The notes: generated by a model not told the origin, from the sequence alone. Positions 1 through 6,171 are shown, numbered from the stretch's first letter. The stretch is DNA of 7,596 nucleotides from Candidatus Gastranaerophilales bacterium (GCA_947630355.1 CANRHJ010000094.1:1-7596); one strand, 5' to 3'. Program-made: numbers and translations.

Positions 1-64
1 ACGAGGCTCGAACTCGCGACATCTTCCTTGGCAAGGAAGCATTCTACCACTGAATTACTCTCGC
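1..64 (-). tRNA. tRNA-Gly (anticodon GCC), 3' end outside the window
   Basis: Read on the minus strand the sequence folds as a tRNA. The acceptor 5' strand is GCGAGAG (64-58), followed by TA, a D arm with stem ATTC/GAAT and loop AGTGGTA, an anticodon stem CTTCC/GGAAG around loop TTGCCAA, a five-base variable loop, and a T arm GCGAG-TTCGAGC-CTCGT. The anticodon GCC decodes GGC/GGU glycine codons. The window starts exactly at the end of the T stem, so the 3' acceptor strand and any encoded CCA are not visible. All visible stems pair, apart from one G-U in the T stem, so nothing suggests a broken gene. Confidence 0.95.
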
Positions 65-82
65 ACCTAGTTTGTTTATTTA

Positions 83-110
83 ATTATACATGCACAATTT
101 TTATTTTCAA
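83..110 (-). promoter_or_regulatory. Promoter of the tRNA-Gly gene
   Basis: On the minus strand TTGAAA (110-105) is followed after 16 bases by a perfect TATAAT (88-83). Transcription would start near 76, about a dozen bases before the tRNA 5' end at 64. The -35 box lies just past the stop codon of the 65-aa gene, so the tRNA can be transcribed independently of the two small genes upstream. Confidence 0.7.
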
Positions 111-113
111 GTA

Positions 114-311
114 TTATCTTCCGAGAATCAAGTCAACTACATTTTTATATCTTATTGTTGTTGTGCTGCCGTCAGGTTCTTGTATTACTTCGGTTTTTCC
201 TGATAATTCGCTTGAATTCACAAAATAATTTTTTATACTTTCCAGCCATCCTGCTTTATAAGCGATAATTATGACAAGTATTAATAATATCCAGCCTAAT
301 GCATTTTTCAT
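114..311 (-). CDS. Small single-pass membrane protein, unknown function
   Basis: This 65-aa protein is not one I recognise. Residues 4-20 (ALGWILLILVIIIAYKA) form one strong transmembrane segment. A short basic/aromatic stretch and a polar tail follow, with a DGSTTTIRYK motif near 47-56. Lys2 ahead of the hydrophobic stretch and the lack of a clear cleavage site suggest a membrane anchor rather than a removed signal peptide. The start is supported by a GAGAGAGG site about eight bases upstream of the ATG. It lies 36 bases after the 124-aa membrane gene on the same strand and just before the tRNA-Gly promoter. The tail could be a small cytoplasmic or periplasmic domain; no function can be assigned. 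Confidence 0.7.
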   Translation of the reverse strand: MKNALGWILLILVIIIAYKAGWLESIKNYFVNSSELSGKTEVIQEPDGSTTTIRYKNVVDLILGR

Positions 312-339
312 AAAATAACCTCTCTCGTAGTTATCTTAT

Positions 340-368
340 AAAATATATTATTTTTCTTTTTTAGTCAA
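340..368 (-). promoter_or_regulatory. Possible promoter of the 65-aa gene
   Basis: On the minus strand TTGACT (368-363), five of six matches to the consensus -35, sits 17 bases upstream of TATTTT (345-340). A better-matching TATATT is also present, but at a 15-base spacing (347-342). It overlaps the last codons of the 124-aa gene. A start near 333 would leave a leader of about 20 bases containing the GAGAGAGG site. The weak -10 element makes this tentative. Confidence 0.3.
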
Positions 369-722
369 ATTATTTTCTTTAAATAAATACGGTTTAACAA
401 AATTAAAAGTTCCGTATATTGATGCTATACTTCCCGCTATCATTAATCCGGTTTTTATTTTAGTATTTTTGAGCATTTGTGCGATACCGTTCATTAAAGT
501 ACCTGTTGTGAAGCACAGATATCCCTTAAAGATAGTTCTGGGCATAGTTACCGTATCATTTATATCATTTTTATTTATTACTTTTTCGCTCAAGAAATCA
601 ATAATATCTTGTTTTTCGTTTTGAATAATTTGTTTATTATCTTTATTTTTACAGCATTCAAGGTTTATTGTGCAGCTGTCTGTTTTTTTCTCTCCGACAT
701 TATGTTTAGTTATTATATTCAT
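348..722 (-). CDS. Small membrane-hairpin protein, unknown function
   Basis: This 124-aa protein is not one I recognise. Residues 1-60 are polar and charged, rich in Asn and Lys, with three cysteines near residues 17-24 (a single Cys and then a CC pair). Residues 63-83 and 92-113 are two hydrophobic segments containing Gly/Ser/Ala small-residue spacing (AGSIASIYG), joined by a short basic loop. The protein ends in a lysine-rich tail. This suggests a hairpin in the inner membrane with both ends on the cytoplasmic side. The ATG is preceded by AAAGAGAGA at a suitable distance. It is divergent from the isoprenyl synthase gene across about 50 bases and is probably co-transcribed with the 65-aa membrane gene 36 bases downstream. 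Confidence 0.7.
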   Translation of the reverse strand: MNIITKHNVGEKKTDSCTINLECCKNKDNKQIIQNEKQDIIDFLSEKVINKNDINDTVTMPRTIFKGYLCFTTGTLMNGIAQMLKNTKIKTGLMIAGSIASIYGTFNFVKPYLFKENNLTKKEK

Positions 723-766
723 TGTTCTCTCTTTCTTTTAAGTTTAAAATCTTAACAGAATTTTTT

Positions 767-795
767 TTGTCATGATTTTTCCGATTTTTTATAAT
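767..795 (+). promoter_or_regulatory. Promoter of the prenyl synthase-lepB operon
   Basis: TTGTCA (767-772) and a perfect TATAAT (790-795) are separated by exactly 17 bases, close to the sigma-70 ideal. The predicted start is near 802. The -35 element contains the A of the ATG at 772, so that ATG would lie upstream of the transcript. Confidence 0.7.
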
Positions 796-804
796 AAAAT
801 ACTT

Positions 805-811
805 GAAAGGA
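805..811 (+). promoter_or_regulatory. Shine-Dalgarno site that favours the TTG 820 start
   Basis: GAAAGGA stands eight bases before TTG 820. ATG 772 has only a T-rich run (761-768) in front of it and no purine-rich site. Together with the promoter at 767-795 this selects TTG 820 as the likely initiation codon of the isoprenyl synthase. Confidence 0.65.
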
Positions 812-819
812 TATATATT

Positions 820-1719
820 TTGAACTCTTTTGAAAATTTTACGGACAAATTAAATTTAATTTTATCAAATGCCTTAATGTTGCAAAAGAACAGGATTTCA
901 GAAGACATACTTAATTTTGTTTTAGCGAAATCCAAGAAATTAAGACCCAGACTTATGTTTTTACTTTCATCGGCTCTTAACAAGCCTATTTCCGATAAAC
1001 TATTATATTTAGCAGCTGCTTCGGAATTAATTCATAATGCAACATTAATTCATGATGATATTATTGATAATTCCGATATAAGGAGGGGAAATATTTCTTT
1101 AAACAAGAAATTAGGGAATAATTTAAGTGTTTTATCCGGAGATTTACTTTTGGCTTTTGCAATTGAATTTCTTACCAAATGTGACAACACAGAGATATTT
1201 TCCGTTTTTTCCGCAGCGGTAAAGAATATGTGTGAAGGTGAAATTAATCAGCATTTTTCAAAAAATATCATACCTTCTTTAGAAAATTACATTATAAAAT
1301 CCGAGAAGAAAACCGCTGAACTTTTTAAAGCTTCTTTAATTTCGGTATGTTACATACATGATATTAAAGAAGTTAAAAATATTTGCAGTTTTGCCAAAAA
1401 TTTCGGTATTGCTTTTCAGATTAAAGACGATTTAAACAACATATTAAAAACGGATAATTCAAAACCTTCTTTAAGTGATTTAGCTAACGGGATTTATTCG
1501 GCACCGGTGATTTTTTTAAGTGAGAAATATAATATTTTTCAATATACAAAAAAAGAAATAATTCGATTAATTATTGAAAATGAGGATATAATAATTAATA
1601 CAAACGGTTTAATAAAAAAATATGCAGCGGAGGCTATTGCATCATTACAATTTATAAAGGATAATCAATATAAAACAGAACTAATTAATCTTACAAAAAA
1701 TTTATACGAGGCAATATAA
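820..1719 (+). CDS. Trans-isoprenyl (polyprenyl) diphosphate synthase
   Basis: It belongs to the all-trans prenyl synthase family, which extends an allylic diphosphate with isopentenyl diphosphate to make quinone side chains or other C40-C50 isoprenoids. Numbered from ATG 772, visible motifs are KKLRPR (55-60, the IPP-binding GGKRLRP site without its glycines), the first Asp-rich motif DDIID (95-99) followed by RRG, GEINQ (156-160), KTAELF (180-185) and the second Asp-rich region FQIKDDLNN (215-223). The block SDLANGIYSAPVIF (235-248) resembles cyanobacterial solanesyl-diphosphate synthases. The second motif reads DDLNN instead of DDxxD, so its last Asp is replaced by Asn. I start it at TTG 820 (299 aa). 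Reading from ATG 772 gives 315 aa, but that ATG lies in the promoter and lacks a ribosome site. The stop codon directly abuts the lepB ATG. Chain length cannot be read from the sequence. Confidence 0.9.
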   Translation: MNSFENFTDKLNLILSNALMLQKNRISEDILNFVLAKSKKLRPRLMFLLSSALNKPISDKLLYLAAASELIHNATLIHDDIIDNSDIRRGNISLNKKLGNNLSVLSGDLLLAFAIEFLTKCDNTEIFSVFSAAVKNMCEGEINQHFSKNIIPSLENYIIKSEKKTAELFKASLISVCYIHDIKEVKNICSFAKNFGIAFQIKDDLNNILKTDNSKPSLSDLANGIYSAPVIFLSEKYNIFQYTKKEIIRLIIENEDIIINTNGLIKKYAAEAIASLQFIKDNQYKTELINLTKNLYEAI

Positions 1720-2331
1720 ATGAATAAAGATTTTATAAAAGAGACACTGGATACTGTAGTATTTGTCATTATTGCATTAATAATTATAAGATTTTTTATA
1801 TGTGAGGTCAGATGGATACCGTCAGCATCAATGAAGCCAACGTTAACAGAAGGCGACAGGGTATTTATTGAAAGAATGTCAAGATTTTACACATCACCAA
1901 ATCGCGGAGATATAATGGTTTTCTACCCGCCCGAAACTCAATTAAAAAAGACACCTTTTGCCGTTTTTGCACGTTTAACAGGTTTATTCTGCAAAGATGT
2001 TGCTTTTATTAAACGAGTTATAGGTTTACCGGGTGAAAAATTTGAAGTAAGACACAATGATGACGGTTCTACAGATATTCTGATTAATGATGTTCCGTTA
2101 AAAGAGCCATATATTATGGATAGATATGAATATCCGTTATGTAACGAACAAATGCTCTGCGGTCCCATTGTCTTGGGAGAAGACGAATACTTTATGATGG
2201 GTGATAACAGAGGACATTCTTCCGATTCCAGATATTGGGGAGTATTAAAGAAACAAAGGTTTATCGGACGTGCTAAACTTTTATTCTGGCCGTTTACAAG
2301 ATTTAAATACTTTGAGAAGAAAGAATATTAA
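1720..2331 (+). CDS. lepB: Signal peptidase I (leader peptidase)
   Basis: This is a type I signal peptidase (family S26), an inner-membrane serine/lysine protease that removes signal peptides from exported proteins. The 203-aa protein has one N-terminal transmembrane segment (about 12-28). The catalytic Ser box is IPSASMKPTL with Ser37, and the general-base Lys98 is in FIKRVIGLPGE. Box E is GDNRGHSSDSRYWG (near 161-174). All catalytic residues are present. The N-terminus has a single membrane anchor, unlike the two-anchor E. coli form. A short insertion containing the LTGLFCKD stretch precedes the Lys box. The ATG follows the prenyl synthase TAA with no gap. Its ribosome site GAGG (1708-1711) lies inside the last codons of that gene, so the two are translationally coupled. 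It ends tail to tail with pncC, overlapping by four bases. Confidence 0.96.
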   Translation: MNKDFIKETLDTVVFVIIALIIIRFFICEVRWIPSASMKPTLTEGDRVFIERMSRFYTSPNRGDIMVFYPPETQLKKTPFAVFARLTGLFCKDVAFIKRVIGLPGEKFEVRHNDDGSTDILINDVPLKEPYIMDRYEYPLCNEQMLCGPIVLGEDEYFMMGDNRGHSSDSRYWGVLKKQRFIGRAKLLFWPFTRFKYFEKKEY

Positions 2332-2843
2332 TAATTCTCTTTTAAAAATTTGAGTAAAAGTTCCAAAGCTTTATCGCTGAATTCATATTTCATGAGTCTG
2401 CGCGGAAGTTTGGGATATGCTTTATAACTTATTGAAACTTTTTTATTTTTGTTGGCAACGGCAATACAAACAAGACCGACGGGTTTATTAACAGTTCCTC
2501 CGGTAGGACCTGCAATTCCCGTTGTTGAAACTGCGATATCACAATTATATTTGCTTATTAAACCTTCAACCATTTCACAAGCGACTTCTTCACTAACAAC
2601 TCCGAATTTTTCTATTGTCTCGGACTTCACATTCAATAATTTTACTTTTGCTTCATTTGCATAAGTGACAAAATTCACATTAATATAAGCGCTTGAACCG
2701 GAAATATCCGTAAGTCTTGAACTTAAAAGTCCGCCCGTGCAAGATTCCGAGCAGGAAACCGAAAGTTTTTTGCTTGTAAGTATTTCCCCTATTTCTTTTT
2801 CTTTGGATTGATTAATTATATTAAATACGGTTTTTAACAACAT
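2328..2843 (-). CDS. pncC: Stand-alone CinA C-terminal domain, nicotinamide-nucleotide amidase
   Basis: This 171-aa protein corresponds to the CinA C-terminal (PncC) domain alone. The family hydrolyses nicotinamide mononucleotide to nicotinate mononucleotide and ammonia in the cytoplasm, recycling pyridine nucleotides. Conserved blocks are SESCTGG (32-38, with the presumed nucleophile Ser34), FVTYANEAK (58-66), GVVSEEVA (81-88) and TTGIAGPTGGTVNKPVGLV (107-125). The MoCF-like N-terminal domain of full-length CinA is absent, and no competence function should be inferred. Its ATG is one base after the TAA of the secreted protein upstream. No good ribosome site is visible, so translation probably depends on coupling. 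The last bases overlap the lepB stop codon on the other strand. Confidence 0.93.
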   Translation of the reverse strand: MLLKTVFNIINQSKEKEIGEILTSKKLSVSCSESCTGGLLSSRLTDISGSSAYINVNFVTYANEAKVKLLNVKSETIEKFGVVSEEVACEMVEGLISKYNCDIAVSTTGIAGPTGGTVNKPVGLVCIAVANKNKKVSISYKAYPKLPRRLMKYEFSDKALELLLKFLKENY

Positions 2844-2844
2844 A

Positions 2845-3552
2845 TTAATATACCGGCATATCTAACGGTTTTAGCAGCTGAACCTGAATTGTATCACCTT
2901 GATTTAATGTGATATCTTCACCTTTTTTAAAAATATCAACAATAGCATCTCCTACAAAATAAATTCCCGCAACAGGCGCGCTGACTATTGCCGTTAAAGG
3001 CGCAAATACATATTTTGGTGTTCCGTTCAATATATCTTCACCTTTTTCCCAAGCCCACTTAGTCGGTTTTACGACTATATTCTTTGTTGTTTCAGTTGTA
3101 TTTCTTATCGCTGTAAGATACGTTGTTTTTGAACTTAACGCTCCGTCATAAGTTATATTAGGGTTATTACACAATCCAGCATAAAAAGATACCTGTTTTC
3201 CCGTTGCACTTACTATATGATCAAAATATAGTCTTATCATTCCGCCTTTATACAATATTTGGGGCATTTGAACTTCTTCTATTGAACCTCTTACAACACT
3301 TCCCTGAGGAATGACCACTGTATTATTAACCGTTATATTATTTACTACCATTAAATCAAAACCGTCACCCGTTAAATCTTGTGACGAACTTATCGGATTA
3401 AGTAATTTTAACGTTATCAAAGTACCTGCAGGCACTCTTTTTGTTTTTATATTCGCATTAAATTTTTTGCTTATTTCCGCACTCAAACCTTCATTTACAA
3501 TCGTAAAACTCAATATAACCAATGTTATTAATAAAGAAATTATCCGTTTCAT
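2845..3552 (-). CDS. Secreted TrbI/VirB10-like beta-domain protein, function unknown
   Basis: A 235-aa exported protein. Residues 1-25 form a signal peptide: Lys2-Arg3, a hydrophobic core at 4-19, and likely cleavage after Leu-Ser-Ala25. Residues about 41-95 have the pattern AGT.I.L.LL.PISS, then TGDGF, repeated V/N strands, and VIPQGSVVRGSI. This resembles the beta-rich core seen in TrbI/VirB10-type proteins, though no conjugation genes are nearby. A hydrophobic Ala/Val/Gly stretch lies near 183-204. The C-terminus returns to a similar pattern (LNQGDTIQVQLLKPL), which may pack with the first domain. The start is fixed by TAGGGAG seven to thirteen bases upstream of the ATG. The location is probably the periplasm or outer envelope. 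It sits between a nuclease and pncC in one transcript. The family assignment rests on pattern resemblance only. Confidence 0.75.
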   Translation of the reverse strand: MKRIISLLITLVILSFTIVNEGLSAEISKKFNANIKTKRVPAGTLITLKLLNPISSSQDLTGDGFDLMVVNNITVNNTVVIPQGSVVRGSIEEVQMPQILYKGGMIRLYFDHIVSATGKQVSFYAGLCNNPNITYDGALSSKTTYLTAIRNTTETTKNIVVKPTKWAWEKGEDILNGTPKYVFAPLTAIVSAPVAGIYFVGDAIVDIFKKGEDITLNQGDTIQVQLLKPLDMPVY

Positions 3553-3558
3553 TTTGCT

Positions 3559-3565
3559 CTCCCTA
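3559..3565 (-). promoter_or_regulatory. Shine-Dalgarno site that contains the upstream stop codon
   Basis: On the minus strand TAGGGAG begins with the TAG stop of the YhaM-like gene and serves as the ribosome site for the secreted protein, whose ATG is at 3552-3550. Termination and re-initiation on the same few bases suggest translational coupling. Confidence 0.6.
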
Positions 3566-4393
3566 ATTTATATCCGTAACAGATATTTTACCAAATTTTG
3601 CCGATAAATCATCAATATGGTGAATAATATACATGTAAGGTTCGGCATCCTTTTCATCCAAATCAATTAATGCGCCCCAATCGCTTCTTCCGTGATGAGC
3701 CGCTATCATTTTAGCAACATCTTTAAATCCGTTATTCATACACATTGAAAAACCCCATTGTGAATGAGTACGCCAATCTTTTCTAAATTCCTCGTTATAT
3801 TCTATTAGCCCTGTTTCCATATCTGCGACATATTCAAATATTTTACCGAAATCATGCAATATACAAGCGGCATATACTTTATCGGGATTAATTTTGTTGT
3901 TACATTTCGGAATTATTACGGATGCAAAGTCCAAACATTCGTATGTGTGCTGAACCAGACCACCAATATAATTATGATGCATTAATTTTGCCGCAGGAGT
4001 AACCTTAAATTCCTCCTCATATTTCGTTAACAGCGATATCACAAATTCGGATAATTTCTTATTTGTTATTTCTTCCGCATATTTCATTATTTTTAAGAAC
4101 AATTCATTTCTTTGGTCTTCATCAAGCCCTGTTTTTGCTTCTTTTATTAATTCTATATCCGAAACCAAACAATTATTATATTTTTCGTTATATGTTCCCG
4201 ATACAATCCTGATATGATTGTTTGTTCTGAACAATTTGGAATCTAATCTGTTTAATGTTTCTTCCCATAATATACAATTTAACGTTGTTGAATCATTTAA
4301 GTTTTTTACAAGCAGCTTGCCCATTTTTGAACCTGCTTTTGTATCTCCTATAGCAAACGTTATTATTTCATAGGTTGAATTTAAGTCTAACAT
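3563..4393 (-). CDS. YhaM-family OB-fold/HD-domain 3'-5' exonuclease
   Basis: A 276-aa protein with the YhaM arrangement. The N-terminal part (about 6-85, with GKLLVKNLND and LNCILWEE) looks like an OB-fold nucleic-acid-binding domain, and the C-terminal part is an HD metal-dependent phosphohydrolase domain. Visible metal-ligand candidates are His149 (GGLVQHTYECL), His180-Asp181 (ACILHDFGKI), His210 (HSQWGF), His233-His234 (AAHHGRSDWG) and HHIDD (258-262). YhaM of Bacillus trims RNA and single-stranded DNA from the 3' end in the cytoplasm. This protein is somewhat shorter than the roughly 310-aa Bacillus form, mainly at the C-terminus. The start has AGGA (4404-4401) seven bases upstream. It is the first gene of a compact three-gene cluster. 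A different HD phosphohydrolase role is possible, but the OB domain favours YhaM. Confidence 0.85.
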   Translation of the reverse strand: MLDLNSTYEIITFAIGDTKAGSKMGKLLVKNLNDSTTLNCILWEETLNRLDSKLFRTNNHIRIVSGTYNEKYNNCLVSDIELIKEAKTGLDEDQRNELFLKIMKYAEEITNKKLSEFVISLLTKYEEEFKVTPAAKLMHHNYIGGLVQHTYECLDFASVIIPKCNNKINPDKVYAACILHDFGKIFEYVADMETGLIEYNEEFRKDWRTHSQWGFSMCMNNGFKDVAKMIAAHHGRSDWGALIDLDEKDAEPYMYIIHHIDDLSAKFGKISVTDIN

Positions 4394-4423
4394 ATTTTTT
4401 TCCTGTTTATTATCACGACTTAA

Positions 4424-4429
4424 ATTATA
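4424..4429 (-). promoter_or_regulatory. Possible -10 box for the YhaM-like gene cluster
   Basis: On the minus strand a perfect TATAAT lies 30 bases upstream of the YhaM-like ATG, in the 44-base gap after the formyltransferase gene. A start near 4417 would give a leader of about 24 bases. The corresponding -35 position (TCTAAA at 17 bases) is poor, so the cluster may instead be read through from the formyltransferase gene. Confidence 0.35.
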
Positions 4430-4437
4430 CTATAAAT

Positions 4438-5388
4438 TTATATTGCTTTAGAATTAATTTTTACAAATTTTTTCAAGAATAATTTTGTTGAAAATTTAGG
4501 AAAAGGCATTTTAATTTTTAAATTGGAAAATTTCATAATATTTTTATCGGCGCAAACAATAAATAAAGAGTTTTCTGTAATCTTAACAATACTTGCAGGA
4601 GCATATCTTGATTTATTTTTACATACCTGACTATGAGAAAATGAAAAAAATTGATTATTATAAGGGATATAACATTTCATCCAGGGATTAAGCGCCCGTA
4701 TTCTTCTTTCAATCTGTTCCGATGTTTCATTTTCAAAATCGAGAATAGAATCTTTAAGAGTTAACTGATTGCGATATGTGGAAATACTTTCATCCTGACT
4801 TTTGGCATTACTGATATACTCTTTAATATCTTTGAGTAAACGGGCAATTTCACTTTCGGCGGCATCACAACATCTGTATTTTAAGGTCAAACCGGTATCC
4901 GATGAAGCTATTTCAACCGGTATTTGACAGATAATAGCACCTGTATCATAATTAACATCCATCAAATGAAAAGTTACTCCCGTTATTTTTTCATTGTTAA
5001 GAATAACCTGTGCATAAGGATTAGGACCTCTATATTTTGGCAATAATGAAGGATGTACATTTATGCAGGCCAATTTAGGAGAATTAAGGGTTTGAGGTGA
5101 AAATTTCTCGCTCCAGGATGCCGTTATTATTAAATCCGTTTTGGTTTTTTTCACATAATCAATAAATTTTTTACTGTTTACGCTTCTTTGTTTTATATCA
5201 TTTATTTTATGAAGTTTTAAAAAATTAAAATCGGAAGACGGGTTAAAAATATCCAGAAGAAATCTTTTAAATGGGGAATATAGTACATTTTCGTGTCTGA
5301 GCACTCCGACTATTTCATTATTGGAAGCAGAAATACCTTTTACGATACTCTGCATCATTTTTCCGTATCCTACTATTATTATTTTCAT
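4438..5388 (-). CDS. Methionyl-tRNA formyltransferase-family protein
   Basis: A 316-aa member of the 10-formyltetrahydrofolate-dependent formyltransferase family. The N-terminal Rossmann-like catalytic domain starts MKIIIVGYG. The signature NVHPSLLPKYRGPNPY (110-125) supplies Asn110 and His112, and MDVNYDTGAI supplies Asp148, so the Asn/His/Asp catalytic set is complete. A C-terminal domain follows (about 205-300), with ERRIRALNPWMKCYI, as in Fmt. Fmt proteins usually read 'RG.AP' after SLLP.(Y/W); this one reads RGPNP, as in several sugar-amine or uncharacterised formyltransferases. It may therefore be a divergent fmt or a paralogue acting on another amine. Length matches Fmt (about 310-315 aa). 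The start lacks a clear ribosome site. No def, purN or sugar-biosynthesis genes are visible beside it to settle the substrate. Confidence 0.85.
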   Translation of the reverse strand: MKIIIVGYGKMMQSIVKGISASNNEIVGVLRHENVLYSPFKRFLLDIFNPSSDFNFLKLHKINDIKQRSVNSKKFIDYVKKTKTDLIITASWSEKFSPQTLNSPKLACINVHPSLLPKYRGPNPYAQVILNNEKITGVTFHLMDVNYDTGAIICQIPVEIASSDTGLTLKYRCCDAAESEIARLLKDIKEYISNAKSQDESISTYRNQLTLKDSILDFENETSEQIERRIRALNPWMKCYIPYNNQFFSFSHSQVCKNKSRYAPASIVKITENSLFIVCADKNIMKFSNLKIKMPFPKFSTKLFLKKFVKINSKAI

Positions 5389-5394
5389 ATTCTT

Positions 5395-5422
5395 ATATTA
5401 TTTTAAAAATTAAAAAAAACAA
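5395..5422 (-). promoter_or_regulatory. Possible promoter of the formyltransferase gene
   Basis: On the minus strand TTGTTT (5422-5417), a 16-base spacer rich in T and A, and TAATAT (5400-5395). The predicted start would fall at or within a few bases of the ATG at 5388, giving a leaderless or nearly leaderless message. That agrees with the absence of a convincing ribosome site. In such AT-rich DNA chance matches are common. Confidence 0.3.
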
Positions 5423-5482
5423 AATAATTAATGTAAATTAAGTATTCGTTTTTGTAATAAAACGGTTTAAAATAGTTTTATA

Positions 5483-5509
5483 TTGATTTATTTTTTACTA
5501 AAATAAAAT
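5483..5509 (+). promoter_or_regulatory. Possible promoter of the 209-aa hypothetical gene
   Basis: TTGATT (5483-5488) and TAAAAT (5504-5509) are separated by a short 15-base spacer. A start near 5516 would place the ribosome site GAAGG (5518-5522) at the very beginning of the message. The spacing is suboptimal. The rest of this roughly 140-base divergent intergenic region is A/T homopolymer-rich and shows no clear hairpin or repeat. Confidence 0.25.
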
Positions 5510-5527
5510 CAGAAAGCGAAGGTATAC

Positions 5528-6157
5528 TTGAGCGATAATTTTGAAGATATAGAAACATCTGCGAGGAAATCGGCAGTGATACAAGAGCGAATGAGCCTTG
5601 TATCAAGTCATATGTACAAACAATTCCTTGAATATCAGCAATCTAATGCAAATACTGCGATATTATTTGAAAAAATGGTAGAAAATATGGCACTTACCGT
5701 AGAATATTTAAAGCAGTCATTTTCCACGCGGGGCATACCTACGGAAAACATATATTATGAGTACGATAAACAAAGACATATAGCCGTTTTAAATATTTTA
5801 TGGCATTCAATAACCTTTTTTGCGAACATGAAAGATAACCCCAAAGCACTGCACAGAGAGAAAGAGCCGCCGTTATTTACAGGCAGAATTATTGCAATAA
5901 AAGGAACTTGTCCCGAACTAATTCACGGTTTTAATGATGAAATTGAGCAAAAATTACTGGATATGGAAGTTTCTTCGTTATATATTCCTGCAGATAAGTC
6001 TTCCAAAGCTATAATCAAAATTAGACATTTAGGAAATCAAGAGTTCTACATAAATCAAATGGAAGCTCCGAGAGAATTTTTATTAAAAGTTGTCGAAACA
6101 ATATGCGGTGGCGGTAACTACCATAAAGAAGGTTCAAGAGTTACCATAAGCATTTAA
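5528..6157 (+). CDS. Conserved-looking protein of unknown function, TTG start
   Basis: A 209-aa soluble protein that I do not recognise. Residues 1-105 are predominantly helical and amphipathic, with many Gln, Glu, Lys and Met residues, including EYQQSNANTAILFEKMVENM. Residues 113-209 look like a compact alpha/beta domain beginning FTGRIIAIKGTCPEL. It continues through a KLLDMEVSSLYIP strand region, a KAIIKIRHLG strand and a final helix leading to a CGGG turn and a basic-polar tail. There is no signal peptide or transmembrane segment. The TTG start is chosen because GAAGG lies five bases upstream; the next in-frame Met is residue 22 and has no ribosome site. It is divergent from the formyltransferase gene and ends 14 bases before the leuC stop codon on the opposite strand. 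The even composition suggests a real gene. Confidence 0.75.
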   Translation: MSDNFEDIETSARKSAVIQERMSLVSSHMYKQFLEYQQSNANTAILFEKMVENMALTVEYLKQSFSTRGIPTENIYYEYDKQRHIAVLNILWHSITFFANMKDNPKALHREKEPPLFTGRIIAIKGTCPELIHGFNDEIEQKLLDMEVSSLYIPADKSSKAIIKIRHLGNQEFYINQMEAPREFLLKVVETICGGGNYHKEGSRVTISI

Positions 6158-6171
6158 TATAAGATTAATTA

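Noticed and set aside
28..228. Plus-strand 66-aa ORF
   Set aside because: It overlaps the tRNA-Gly, its promoter and the 65-aa gene in antisense and has no ribosome site.
3311..3607. Plus-strand ORF across the secreted protein and YhaM-like gene
   Set aside because: It is a reverse-frame shadow; the minus-strand genes have signal-peptide, domain and ribosome-site support.
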